Source of the DNA: Vespula vulgaris
Lineage: Eukaryota > Arthropoda > Insecta > Hymenoptera > Vespidae
NCBI RefSeq assembly: GCF_905475345.1
Contig: NC_066604.1
Coordinates: forward strand, 2,456,501-2,520,500
DNA length: 64,000 nt
Direction: 5' to 3'
This document shows, piece by piece, positions 34,501 to 48,100 of the stretch; position 1 is the first letter of the stretch, and each line of letters opens with the position of its first letter. A program made the position numbers and the translations under genes. The notes under the pieces are model-generated. The model was not told where the DNA came from and did no database searches. It saw nothing but the letters and a program-made list of their open reading frames with translations.

Positions 34501-36963
34501 GAATGCATCTGCTGGAGCACGTATGGCAGTAGCAGAAGCTTTGAGTAATTTAGTATTTGCTGCAATTTCAGATATTCAGGTTTTTAATATTTATTAAACT
34601 TATATTATTCGTAGACGCAATATCAAATATATAATCTTACTAAATTTATAATCATCTTATTTTTAGGATGTTAAATGTAGTGGAAATTGGATGTGGGCTG
34701 CAAAATTACCAGGAGAAGGTGCAGCAATGTACGAAGCATGTACTGCTCTGTGCTCTGTTATGAAAGAGTTTGGTATAGCTATCGATGGTGGTAAAGATTC
34801 TCTTAGTATGGCTGCACGTGTAGAAAAAAATGTTGTTAAGGCACCAGGAACACTTGTTGTTTCTTGTTATGCACCATGTCCTGATATACGACAAGTGAGT
34901 AAATATTTTTTCTAATAATTTTAATGTTTTATTTTATCTTGTGTTTTATTATATATTAATGTTTTAATGTTTTAATTTTATCAGGTAATAACACCTGATT
35001 TAAAAGCGCCTTCAGCTGGAAAAGAAGGTCATCTAATTTACGTTGATTTATCAAATGGAAAAAGTCGTATTGGTGGGACAGCTTTAGCACAAGTTTACAA
35101 ACAGCTTGGTAATGATACTCCAACTGTAGAAAATGCAATTCTAATTAAAAATGCATTTAATGCTACACAAAAATTGATAAAAGGTAGTGTCTTTTAAATA
35201 TATATGTAATAAGTTCTATTTAAAAATAAATCTTTTTCTATTTTAATAAATATATAATATTATATTGTGCAGAGGGAAAAGTATTAGCAGGTCATGATAT
35301 AAGTGATGGAGGACTGATCACTTGTATATTAGAAATGGCTTTTGCTGGAATGTCTGGATTAGATATTAATATTTCTCATAAATCTGGATCTCCTATAGAT
35401 ATTTTATTCTGTGAGGAAGTTGGATGGATTCTAGAAATAGAAGGAAATAATTATGAATATTTAATCAATGTATTTAATCAGTTTAATATTCCAATATATT
35501 TAATAGGAAAGTCTGTTGGTTTGGGATTTCAATCGAAGGTAATTTCTATGTTCATTATTGCAAATATTTATTATGCATCAAATTAAATGATTCTTTCTAT
35601 TTTAGGTGATTTTTAAAGTAAATGAAAAGACTGTATTAGATACTACTATCCAACCATTAATGTATACATGGGAAGAAACAAGTTATCAACTAGAACGTAG
35701 ACAAACTAATATTAACTGTGCTCTAGAAGAATTTAATGGACTGAAAGAAAGAACTATTCCTGATTATAAGTTAACATTTAATCCTGATCATAAACTTCAT
35801 TCAATTGAAAGATTATTAACCTGTAAGTGTAATGTAAATTAGTATATGAATTTTTTATATTATATAATAATAGATATGTATATAATAATAACATGTAAAA
35901 TTGTATTACAGCTAATATAAAAGTTGCTGTAATTCGTGAGGAAGGGATAAATGGAGATAGAGAAATGGCCGTGTCTTTGGAACAAGCAGGTTTTGAAGTC
36001 TGGGATGTAACAATGCAAGATTTATTAAATAATGATATTACACTTGATAGATTCAAAGGTGTTATTTTTCCTGGAGGATTTAGTTATGCAGGTAAAATAT
36101 CATGTATTCAAATAAATAATAAAAATATTTATATGTATTCCTTTAATAACGAAAATTATTTACAGATGTTTTAGGCTCTGCAAAAGGATGGGCGGCGTGT
36201 TTGAAATTTCACCCACTATTAGAAAAACAGTTAGAAATATTTGTTAATTCCAAAGACACGTTCAGTTTAGGAGTGTGTAATGGCTGTCAATTAATGAGTT
36301 TGTTAGGATGGATTGGAAAAGACAATGGTAAATTCGTATTTTATATAGAAAAATATAAAATTTTGGCATACAGAGATACTACGTATTATTTCTATAGGTT
36401 GTAAAGAAGAACCAGATATTTTCTTAGATCATAATATATCGGAAAGATTTGAATGTCGATGGAGTAATGTTAGAATTGAAAAATCACCGTCTATCATGCT
36501 GCAAGGAATGGAGGGTAGTGTATTTGGTGTATGGATTGCACATGGTGAAGGAAGATTTACATTTCGCAACAGTGAATTATTGTATACACTGAAAAAATTA
36601 AACTGTCTTGCGATTAAATATACCGATGATTATGGTAATCCCACTGACAAATATCCATTCAATCCCAATGGTAGCATAGGTGAGTTGATAAATATGTGTG
36701 TAAGTTTTATAAAATAATAATATATATAAACTTATCCATATATAAGATTATAAAAGAACAAATCATTTTCATTAGAGGGTATAGCTGCTATATGTTCAAC
36801 TGACGGTCGACACTTGGCTATGATGCCACATCCAGAAAGGTGTACACAAATGTGGCAATGGCCTTGGAAACCTGTAGAATGGAGATATGAAAGGTCGCCT
36901 TGGCAACGTATTTTTGATAATGCTTACGCGTGGTGCATATCATCAAAAAAAATGAATATGTAA
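31511..36963 (+). CDS. PFAS: Phosphoribosylformylglycinamidine synthase (FGAM synthase, PFAS)
   Basis: This cytosolic enzyme catalyses step 4 of de novo purine synthesis: FGAR + glutamine + ATP to FGAM. Nineteen exons join in frame to 1325 aa, near human length (1338): 31511-31779, 31852-31993, 32104-32254, 32333-32723, 32791-32903, 32995-33255, 33318-33391, 33464-33620, 33721-34055, 34135-34371, 34454-34579, 34667-34894, 34985-35183, 35273-35538, 35606-35822, 35912-36091, 36166-36327, 36398-36679, 36776-36963. The synthetase part shows SNSEHSRHWFFKG, AETHNFPTGVAPFSGATTGT and SIHDQGAGGNG. The C-terminal glutamine amidotransferase domain starts about VAVIREEGINGDREMA. It has the catalytic cysteine in LGVCNGCQLM and the histidine/glutamate pair in MMPHPER. 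The Drosophila counterpart is ade2. Its 3' end converges on NAGA, 258 bp away. Confidence 0.96.
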
Positions 36964-37221
36964 ATATGTCAGAAAATGTTACATATATACGATGTTATTG
37001 GTGAGTTTTGAATATTTGTAAGAAAAAATTCACCATATATTATATATCATAGAATATAAAATCTAATTTCTTTTATAAAGTTAATATTTTTTTTTCTAAT
37101 ATTTTTAATAAACTTACGACATATAAAACTTTTTACTTCTTATTTTCGGAAATATATTATAGCATGATCAAATATTTATAGTAAAAAGAAACCAAAAGGA
37201 AATGTAATATTGAACATCTCA

Positions 37222-40081
37222 TTATTCATATGGATTTTGCCTAACTTTAAAAACTTGATTTAAAGGCTCATAAGATGTATAATGACTTGAGGTATAGATG
37301 TCTTCAAGTTGTAAATCACATCGTAGAATAACTACCCCAGATGGATTTACTTTAACTTTTATCTTTGTATGTGGCAATAAGACACCATAGTTCACATCTT
37401 CGTATAAATCCTACAAATATTTTGATTATAAATATTTTGCTTATATACTAAGTAAATGATGAATTTTAATATTAATAACATACTTCTACTTTATATCCTC
37501 CAGGATATTGTAAACCAAGTTCTTTTAATGTAACTGAAACGTCCGAAGGTGTACCATCTGTTCTTCTATTCAAGAACGCAATTGCGTAAGAATAATATGA
37601 TTGATGTATTGGCGTTATTGGTCGTGCCCATATTTCAATACCTTTATGCTACAAAAAAAGAAGTTTTATTGTATTCTCGAATGTGTTCATATATATATAA
37701 TTTCAACATGTATAATGAGATTACTAACTTTATATATACGACGACCTTGTATACCAAGTGGATCTTGATCCACAGCAATAATTTTTTTGTTTTGTAAAAT
37801 AGCTTTATATTCTGGTCTGATTGTTCGAAGATCAACAGACATTAACAAAGGTGCAGCTAAAATAGCCCATAGAGCCATTTGCGTTTTACTTTGTTCATAA
37901 CTTAAACCAAAGTTACCAATAATTAACATATCAGGATCATTCCAGTGTCCAGGTCCAGCATTTGGTACAATAGAATCCTGATTATTTCCATAATAATCAA
38001 TAATACTTTCTAAACTGTTCCAAGAATCTTGTATGTCATCAAAATTTCTCCAGAGATTGCAATGTTCTATTATTGCAGTAAAGTTTGGCTAAAAATTGAA
38101 TACATGTACTGCATGGTATAGTTACAATTATATGTTACGAATATAATTAACTATGAATGTGACTAGACAATTAAATGAATGAAAGTGTGGTAAGATTTTA
38201 CTAATCACTTGTACTTTTACTGTCAACTGAGAAGAAAAGTATGGTCGTTATTATACTCTTATTATACTCGCGAGTAATTTTTTTCATTTCGTGCAACTGA
38301 ATAATATACGTGTCAGTGTACACCTCCCGTTTCCTAAGTATACTCTCCATATGGAGGTACCCATAATATGTGTGATGCTCTCCCCACTCCATCACTCTCA
38401 CTCGCTGCCGATCTCGTGTTTATCAATCCGTAGCGTCTCTTCGCATAGTAAAGATTACGGTGATCACAGGTAGAGAGAGGATTAGAGTGGGGCAGACTCG
38501 TAACAGAGGACTAACAATGTAGTATGCCATTGTATAGACAGAGCTAGTCTTATGCTTGTTATAAAAAAAAATGAAGAAGTAGAAAAATTTGCAGCACTCT
38601 TATTGAGATGAGAGAAACTTTAGAGAGGATATTTGAGAAATTGAAAAAATTATAAAAATAATTAAATAATGCTCTATAAAAATAAAATTAAAAAATCATA
38701 TTATTAGAGAATCGATTAGAAAATTTAGATTTTTATAATACTAACCTGCATACCAGCATAAATTTGATAAACAGGCCAACTGCATGAATATATCATAGGT
38801 CTGCCTGTTTGATTTAGATAGAATCCAAATTCTGGATATCCTAAAATATTAAGTGATGTGGTCATTTTATATTCACAGTAATAATGAAAATTATATATAT
38901 ATATAAATTATTAAAAAATATTCATATTAATTAATAAAAATATTCATTACTAATATAATATAAATAATGCCTTAATATAAACATACCTCTATCCATTTCT
39001 GATGGATGTGCATAACACCCATCAAGTTTTACATAATCTACATCCCAAGATGCAAAGGTCAATGCATCAGTTTCCAGATATCCAATTACTCCAGGATAAC
39101 CAGCACATGTGTAATTACCAAAATCTTCATAAATTCCAAATTTAAGTCCTTTTGAATGTATCTACACAATTATGCAAAATAAATAAATATAAATAATAAT
39201 AATATTAGAGTAATACTTCACTTTAAAAAGCACAAAACTTTATATAGTTATAAAGAGTTAGCAATTTTGATCTAAAAATTCTTCAACATTACAAGTTTCT
39301 AACATATATAATATAATATTTTAAAAGATTATGTTAACTTACATAATCAGCTAAATTTTTCATGCCATATGGGAAACGTTTCCTATCTGGGACCAATTGA
39401 CCATTATAATTTCGGTCTTTCTCTAACCAACAATCATCTATATTAATATATTCATATCCTACTGCTGCATAACCATCTGCTACAACAATGTCAGCCATTG
39501 TTCGAAATAGTTGGTCACTGCAATATAAAATATATAATATTGCTAGGGAATAAACAAACTTTATCAAGATATATATATATTTGTGTATATGCGTATCAGA
39601 AAAAAACAAAAATACGTAAACAAGTAGTTATAATATTAAATATATGCATATTATTTAACTCTAAAAGATCTTGAATGAATTTATTTATTATTATAAACCT
39701 TTATACAAAAAATAATAAATATATAAATATTTATTATAATCAAATATATTAATTTATTGTTTACGAAGCATATCTTCTTGATTTTCCATATTCATAGTGA
39801 AATTAAAGTCAAATAAAATAAAAGCAAAAAAGATTTATAATAAAATCTCAAAGATGGACATCTCGATGTAACGTAGTCTATTCTAGTTTGACAGAAAAAG
39901 AAAGTAAAAGTATACATTACCTTATACAATTGTCAGGATCGTTTTTGCAGTCAGTATTACATCTAAATCTTTCCCAGGCTAACCACCCCATGGGTGGTGT
40001 CTTAGCTAATCCATTTTCCAAAGCTATTACCACTTGACTTGCCGACACAAGAAAGCACCATATCCACACTGTTAGCACCAT
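37222..40081 (-). CDS. Lysosomal alpha-N-acetylgalactosaminidase / alpha-galactosidase A-like (GH27)
   Basis: GH27 enzymes remove terminal alpha-linked galactose or N-acetylgalactosamine in lysosomes. Seven exons join to 439 aa: 39921-40081, 39343-39517, 38987-39161, 38746-38840, 37729-38088, 37484-37648, 37222-37410. A signal peptide (MVLTVWIWCFLVSASQVVIA) precedes the family start TPPMGWLAWERFRCNTDC. YINIDDCW and the nucleophile Asp in VKLDGCYAHPSEMD are present. The acid/base Asp is in CNLWRNFDDIQDSW, and WNDPDMLIIGNFGLS also fits. The substrate-recognition loop reads YSCSWPVY. Ser occupies the position that is Ser in human NAGA (Glu in GLA), and Val the position that is Ala in NAGA (Leu in GLA), so I lean to NAGA-like specificity. 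Intron 4 (38089-38745) holds an unusually GC-rich segment. Confidence 0.94.
38200..38530. other. GC-richer segment inside NAGA intron 4
   Basis: Within an otherwise AT-rich intron, this segment (densest at about 38320-38500) is much richer in C and G. It includes a 12-bp palindrome, CTCCATATGGAG, at 38345-38356 and TCTCTCC/GAGAGAGG-like tracts. It has no convincing coding frame. It could be a conserved enhancer, an unannotated promoter or exon, or an inserted element; the sequence alone does not decide. Confidence 0.35.
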
Positions 40082-41534
40082 TTCTGCAAAAACTATGTGT
40101 GCTTTAATACTTTTTTCTCTTAATCCAATCGAACGAATAAACTTTATTGAAAGATACTACAACGCGATTTCGATTGCATAATTTGGAAAAAAGGAGAAAA
40201 GAAAAATATATATGTATATATGTATATATATTTTTTTTTTTCAAAAAAACACAGCGTTATAGACACGATGGGATCTCGTCATTAGGACGAAGACAAAATC
40301 TCCATAGACATCCTATGCTGCTCCTGGCACACTGATCTGATATAAGACCTCCAAGCCAAGAGCACTTTCACCCAATGCCCCATTTCATTTTTATACACAA
40401 CCACCGCCGTTTAAAGTCGTGTACATTGGTCTCTAATATACATGCACATACACAACTATCACTTTTGATAGTAGTGAGATTCATCGCCGGCATATTTGCA
40501 CATACTGTTTTTTTTCCCCCCTTCATCGTACGAGGAAAGAGAATTGCACGGTGCTTTTTTCTTTTTTCTTTACAAATTCTTTCTTATTTTCAATCGTACA
40601 TGTTTTCTCTCTTTCTTTCGACTTTGCTTTTGCAGGTTATACAACATACTCGCATCAAAGGACAAGAATTTGTGCGTGCGCCTGCGTGCAAAACAATCGT
40701 AATCTTTCTTAATTAATATAAATGAAACTATTTTAAACATGATTAAAAGATGTAAAAAAAAAAAAAAATAGGAGAAAGTGATAATTACATATAAAACGTA
40801 TTTCAAAATTTAATGATTTACAAATGATCGTCTAATCGTCAATGGCCAACGAATTATATTAAAATAAAAGAACTTATGTTGGTATTTTATTTTCTAATGA
40901 AATTTTTGCTCGTATTAGAAAAAAAAAAGAAAAAAAAACGAATAAATCTACATAAAATCTTCGTCTCTTCTAAAGCTTTCCAATCACTAGTTAAGAAGCC
41001 AGGGGCGTGTTCTATGATTATGTTTCCATGTATTCTATGCTGTACTCTCACGAGCTAATTTTATTTGTGTGAATATGTACACGTACAGCTAATTTATATA
41101 TATATATATATATATATATACGTATGTATGAGATTAAATAAGTGAGTGTTGAAGTCAGCGATTTGTGTTAACTATAAACGATCTCTAGCGTGTAATGTAA
41201 CGAGTGGGTGGTTTTAACGTGTGAGAGGAAGATAGAAAAGAATTTAATAAACACAATGACGACAGAATATGAATGGCATTGGATATTACTAAAGACGAGA
41301 AATATATACATATTCATACCTATTCATATGTTTAATGGTGAACCGTGAGAAAGTTAAGAAAATCCAAAGCCCGGAAATCAAAGTATTATATCCAAGCAAA
41401 GGATATATATATATATATATACAACCAACGGATCTTTCTGTCTTGCGAAATCAGAATGGCAATCGAAAAGCAAAGGTATCAGACAAAGGAAATGTCATAG
41501 CAACGAAATACAATGATGTATTGGACGTTGCTAA

Positions 41535-41945
41535 AGCGCGCCATATTTGCCAATTCAATTTATTATACAATTCAAAAATTTTTACTCTTTCTTTTTTTCG
41601 GAAAAATTATTCTAATCAAAATTAATATTATCACGAAAATAAAAAAATAATTATTGATTAATTTGTATCTGACTGTAGATATTCAATATCCTAAAATGAT
41701 CTTTTCATCAAAATAATATGAAATTTGAAAATCCACCAGAAGCGCGCCATATTCGAATATTTAATACATAAAGCAATTCAAAAACTTTTACATATATTTT
41801 TTTTTTTTTTGAAGAAATTACTTTAATAGAATTCGATATTATTATAACAAAAAAAAATTTGTCTAATTTTTATATAATTGTGGATATCAAATATCCAATA
41901 AAAAAGAATTTCGACTTAAAAAGATTAATACAAACCCCAAAATTC
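41535..41945. repeat. Diverged tandem duplication, unit about 206 bp
   Basis: AGCGCGCCATATT starts at 41535 and again at 41741. After each there is an AATTCAAAAA...TTTTTAC segment, a T-run, an A/T-rich part and a GGATATCNAATATCC-like or GTAGATATTCAATATCC stretch at matching offsets. The two units are clearly related but diverged with small indels. The GC-rich AGCGCGCCAT heads stand out against the AT background. Confidence 0.6.
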
Positions 41946-43816
41946 CACTGATCAATGCTAAGCACGTCTTTCGATATAAAATAACGCGCGAGTTTGAAAT
42001 ACTTCTAACAATGTTTTTTTGTCTTATCTAGAAAGAGATCGCATAGATATAGACTATATCTTACATTCACACGAATACAAAAATGAAGGCATACCTGGTG
42101 ACACGAAGTAAAACAGACTATTGCGTTACCGTTGACACATTCGTTCAAGTAATTTATACGTATATCATTTATCTTAATAGTAATCGACTGATAATTATAA
42201 CTGATAAAAAATAATGTTATCAATAATTCAATTCTAATCAATCGATCTACACAAATCATTGTAATCGATAATAATCATAATGCGATTAATCTTACAAGAT
42301 TACATATTATTTGATATCAAGAGGATACTTTATACCTTTTACTTATAATATTGAAAAAAGAAATAAAATATTATGTGATAATGAATAATTATATAAAATT
42401 CAGCAACGTAATAAGCGCGTAAAATTGCATTAATCCAACGTATAGATATCTCTAACGATCTTATAATACTTACAGTTAGCTAATGACTCCTTTTAACTCA
42501 AATAGAACTACAAATGTTACTCTTAGCCTCGACAAACAGTACACGTTTATTGTTAGTCGTGTATTTACAGCTGTAAATTCCGTCACTCTTAATGGATATA
42601 CGTAAACATAAATATTAGTAACGTTTTTACGAGCATTTGTGAGTGAAGGTAATAACTGGTTGATCACTTCCTAGATGTATATAATACATCACTCTCTCAA
42701 TAAGTCATTATTTTTATTTATATATCTATTTTAAGATGTGTTTCAATTTAATATAGAAATTTGTCTATCGTTATTCTATAACCTTGTTTAATATTATCTT
42801 CAATGACGAGTAGGATATATTCATTTGATTACATCGATAGATATGTAAACGTTGTTGAAAGTTCGAGTATATAAACTTGGACTTTGAGTTTATTTATTTA
42901 TTTATTTTTTTAGAGGCTTTGTTATTTCATTATAATTTTTTCTTATCTTATCGTTTTTTTTAACGTATGAATTATTTTAAGAAAATTATGTATACTTATT
43001 CGTCTTCTTTCGCGTCGACAATTTTCTCGCTGTCTATTTTTCTTTTTTTCTTTTTTAAAAATTAAAAAAGAATGTATATCAAGGTTAATGAACATAATAC
43101 TGTCCAAGTGTATATAGAACAAGGATAACATACCATGATATTATGTGTATTATTGTGATCACTTCGGTTAACCTCATTCTTCGTGAGTTCGTTGTTTTAT
43201 TGACCTTGTTTTTTAATCTTTTTTTTATTTTATTTTATTATCATCATCATGATATTACGCAGATATTTGACATATGAAAAAAAAAACTTTATATCTTTAT
43301 AGATTTGACACAAGTGCGTGAATATATATCAATGATAATATTTATTGTAGTCGATTATCTCGATTAAAACAGATTTGATTTCTCTGTTAGGCGTAATTTA
43401 ATTAACGCTTTTTTTTATTGATAGTAATATTTTCATGCTCCAAAAAAATAAAAACAAAAACGAAGATTTTTAACAAAATTATCCAAAATATTTGTCTTTA
43501 TATTCTATGTCAAATTTGTATTGAATAAGTTCTATGTCTTACCTTTATTAACAGATATAAGTTCATCAGTGATATATTACTAACTAATCTCTTCATCTTA
43601 GTTTCTTTTATATATAAGTTCGTTTAAGTACCTATATACTTTGAACAAATTATTAGATAATCCTTTGTATTATCAATTGATTACACAAGTTCATCAACCT
43701 ATCCTATTATCTAAAAATATTGATAGAGAATGATTTCAGAATTTTATTTAAGAAAGATAAGTGTTCCATATTAAAGCTTGGTACTCTTCAATGTACCACG
43801 CATTAAATATATTGCA

Positions 43817-43866
43817 AAAAAAAAAAAAAAAAAAAAAAATAAAAAAAAAATAAAAAATAAAAAAGA
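43817..43866 (+). repeat. Poly(A) tract with sporadic T
   Basis: About 50 bp are nearly pure adenine on the plus strand. There is no upstream open frame or target-site duplication that I can define, so I do not call it a retroposon tail. Confidence 0.8.
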
Positions 43867-45126
43867 GAAAGAATGCATTATTAAAAAATATTGAATATAT
43901 ATTTATAAGAAATTCTTATGGTATAGAACATAAATCTTTTAATTCTATGTATATTCAAGCAACGATATGCGACAAATAATGTTTGTTAAAGTAACATAAT
44001 CCATTAAAAATTACTCACACATTTCGTTACTTGCATTCATATGGACGGAAATGAAGTTTGCTGCCTTTTTTTCTCTTTTATATAGCGTTACAAAGTAATA
44101 TTAAGTAAGAAAAATTATATATGATTCTTATAAAAAATAGAGGCTCGGGTGCATTGTTAACGTTTTATAATATATATAATAAATTTATAAGTTATATTAA
44201 ATTAAATTGCTTTGATCGTTGAATAAAAATCCGAATTTATATGGAATGCACATTACTTATGATATAAACATATCTTCTTTTTATCTTCGTTAAAAATTAT
44301 TTTACTTTTAGCACAAAGTTGCTAATTAAAAAGTAATATATAAAATTTAGTATATAATATCGATAGATTCTATATATATATACTTTTTATCTTGCTTTTT
44401 TTTTTATAAATGTAACAGTATAGTCACAAAAAATGACGACTACTGTTAACTCGATTGTTAATAATCTACTATTTACAAAGGTATATGTACTATTGCTCTC
44501 TAGTGATATAAGAACACTTCGGTTAATTAAAGTTAGATATATAAAATCTTATTAATAACAATAAGATAAGATATATAAAAAGCATTACAGAGTTTTCCAT
44601 AGTTACATGCGATCTCAGTAATAAGGCAGTAAGAAGTATCTAAAGGCACCTTAAGAATCTTTTATAAATACGAATTGTTTTTTTAACATATAGTTAAAAT
44701 ATATAGCTAATATAGAATAGATTAAAGATAAGAGAGATAATGATCTATTGTCAATCTCTAGAAAATATGTAAACATCTGTAACGTTTTCTATATACCTTC
44801 TTTATCTCTAACGTTCGATTAATATCGATATAAAAATGTACTTCTCATTTTGTGATAAATATCTTCTCAAGATCTTTTATGATAAACTTCATAATCGTAC
44901 TTCGCCTCACGGCTTTTTCTAAGCTAAATTTAATCTGCGTTTTGATAAATACTTTTCTTTAGAGCTTCCTAATAAACATTATATAGGCTCATGCTTCCTC
45001 TTTTCTTAAATATTTTTATAAGCTACATCAAAGAATTAGCATTTTTTAAGATCTTTTTAATAAACTTTATAGTCGTACTTCGATCTATGACTTTTGATAA
45101 ATCTAAATTGAAATCTTCAATTACAT

Positions 45127-48100
45127 TTAAACGTAATTGAAGGCTCTTAAAAGTAATAATAAGCATATACCTAAACTAGCATCTAGGATTTTATTTCCCG
45201 CGCTGCTTCTAAAAGCAGCAGCATCACCCATTTGGAATGTATGCGCAGGACTGGACATATGTCCATCACCTCCATTACTAAATGCGAGTACTCTCAAATG
45301 ATAAGCTTTGCCAGGGCTCAAATTTGTGATATCGGCTTCAAGTTTAGAACCTCCAGGGATAATGGTATCGTTTGCAGTACTCATGTCTTGATCTACCTCC
45401 CATACACGTATTTTATAGCCTATTAATGGTTCTTCTTCTAAGCTTGGTTGGACGTAGCGCCACACAACCCTAACCGTTGATGGATTCACGCCATACACGT
45501 GGACCGAAGACGGTGGTTTCTGTGGAGCTTTACGATAAGTTCTCTCTAAGTAGCGTTCACTCTCAGGCCCTTCTCCGGCAGAATTATAGGCCATAACTTT
45601 AACGTAATAGTAAGTATCAGGTTGTAATCCCACAACGAGTGACCACGGTCTCGTGGTACGAGACAAGTAATATACGGCATCCTCTTCTTTATTACTTTCC
45701 TTCCAGTACTTTATTCTATGACCGATTAATTTCCCTCGAACTTTTTCACGAGTTTGTTCAATAGGTGCCCAACTGACGTTCAAACTTGTACTGTTGAAAC
45801 CATGAGCAACGACCTGCTGCGGTGCCACTTGTGGCATATCTTCAGCACTAAAGATCGTATATATATCGGAAACCGGTCCAGAACCAATTGCATTTAACGA
45901 TTGAACTTTTACTTCGTACTCGGTATAATAATATTCGTGCTGGATTTGTACAACGCATATACCAACGTTACCATATTCACGTAATAGTAGAGATTGAAAT
46001 TCAGTTTCGTGACCTTTACGACGCCAGAAAACTCTGTAATGAACGCCAGGACCATTTTGATCGGACGGAGATAATGGGGTCCATGTCATTGTAAGATCAC
46101 CTATTTTTCCACCTCCTCCACCGATGTTACTCGGTGGTTTGGTAGGTTTATTCGATGGTGTACTATATTGAGGGGATGGCATCGATGGTAGTCCATAACC
46201 GAGTTCATTGAAAGCTGCTATACGAAATTCGTAAGTCGTATAAGGATTTAATACATTTTCGATGAATGCTTCTTTACGACCGTTGTATCTATCAACCTCG
46301 ACAGCTGTTATATCTGTGAAAGAAGACACATGGAATGGATTTTAGGAAGTCCAAATATCAGTTACGTACAATAACATAAGCTGATGAATTTATCGACAAA
46401 TTACACATACTTTCTACAAGATTAAACCATGTCTGATTCCAATTTGTTCTTGCACTAATAGTATACATCAATATAGATCTACCATTGAGCGCACCATCGG
46501 TCCAACGTAACGTTGCCGATGTTCTGACTATATTGACAACTTGAACACCTCCTGGTGGACCTGGTGGTCCCTCCACAATTACTATAGTTTTACTCGAAAT
46601 TCGACTCACTGCACTTTTAACTATGCATTCGTATTCTCCAGCTTCGCCGAGAGTCGAATTAATGATACTTAATGTTCCCCCATTAATGTTTAACCTTGGA
46701 TTGTTGATAGTATCTTTTTCTCTGATACGCATACCATTGTGCGTCCATATGTATGCTACGTCTAACATTTCATCATTTTCCGCTAAACAGTATAATGTTT
46801 GATTCTGATTTACAGCAATGATAATACGCTGTGGTAATGCTTCCACTAACCGTGGACCACCTGTAATATTTATAGAGAATCAGTATTTGTTTCATGAGAT
46901 GATAAGATTATATGAAACACGTATATGTGTGGGTGCATATTAAATTTATAATCTTATCATTTCATCTCACGTAATACGATAAGTCTTCCTCGAGTTTCAT
47001 CACTTCCATATTCATTCGTAGCCGTGCAAACGTAAGTTCCTTCGTCATCTCGTGAAACTGGTTTGATTACCAGACTTCCTTTCTCTAAAATTCTACGTCT
47101 ACCACCAGCACCAATCACATTACCATCCTTTTTCCATACAAATTTCGGTCTGGGGGCAGCTTCAGGATTACAGATGATAGTAACATTACCTCCTTCTGCT
47201 GCATATGTCTCAGATTCCATAGGTCTTTTTTTAAAAGATGGTTTTAATGCTGCAAGATTATATATTAAATCGCAATGAATATATTATTGAATAATTGCAG
47301 AGATCGTTAAAAGAGATAATTTACATAAAACTCTTAGTTGAGCGGATGAATATTTTGTTTTCAGTTGATTTTTAGCACGACACTGATACATAGCTTGATC
47401 TGTTTCTGGATCTAATCGTGTTATTTTTAAAACATTATCTTGAATGAGATAACGATCTCTATCTTCTGGTGGAAGCGTTTCCATATCTAATAACTCTCCA
47501 TTTCTAAACCAATTATATGTTACATCTGGAATACCAAAAGCTTCACAAGTCCATGTTAACTCTCCTCTATTATCCATGTGTTTGTCTGTTAATGGTATAG
47601 TAAAATTGGGAGCAGCTTGGATAGACAATCTTACTGAATTTTCAATAGAGTGCCTATCATTATGTGCTCTACAAACATATTCTCCTTGATCTTCCACATG
47701 TACATATGGTATTATCAATACACGATTGTAACTTGTTGTGTATACACCTCTTGGTAAAGGAGCACCTCTTCTAGTCCAGTTATATGAAGGAATTGGACTA
47801 AAATATAATTTTCTTTTAGTACAATAAACTAACTTTCTTTTAGTACCATAAATCGTTTGTTTACTAAATATACATACTATCCAAATGCTATACATTCTAA
47901 TCTGACTTCTTCACCAGCTACAGGTGCTTCTGGGAATGCCTTTGGAAAGTTATTAGGAAATTTTAGTTGTTGAAATGATGCTAAAAATACAAACAAATAA
48001 AATCAAAGAAATTAATTTTTTAGCAGACTTATAAAACTGAGTAAATCAATGGAGAATAATAATTACAATGTGGATCGACTCTCAATGGGAAAAATGGTCC

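Larger units (their letters stand above)
40082..45126. other. 5-kb region between divergent-facing NAGA start and Contactin stop
   Basis: The NAGA promoter and 5' UTR should lie just right of 40081, and the Contactin 3' UTR left of 45127; both genes are on the minus strand. No coding exon is convincing. The region holds TA microsatellites (41095-41121, 41401-41422), a long A tract (43817-43866) and a diverged tandem duplication at 41535-41945. A 96-codon frame at 41335-41625 has no recognisable family and is probably chance. Confidence 0.5.

Noticed and set aside
41335..41625. 96-codon frame considered as a piggyBac-like transposase remnant
   Set aside because: Only a faint resemblance in a few residues. 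It has no catalytic aspartates, and it runs through a TA repeat and the tandem duplication.
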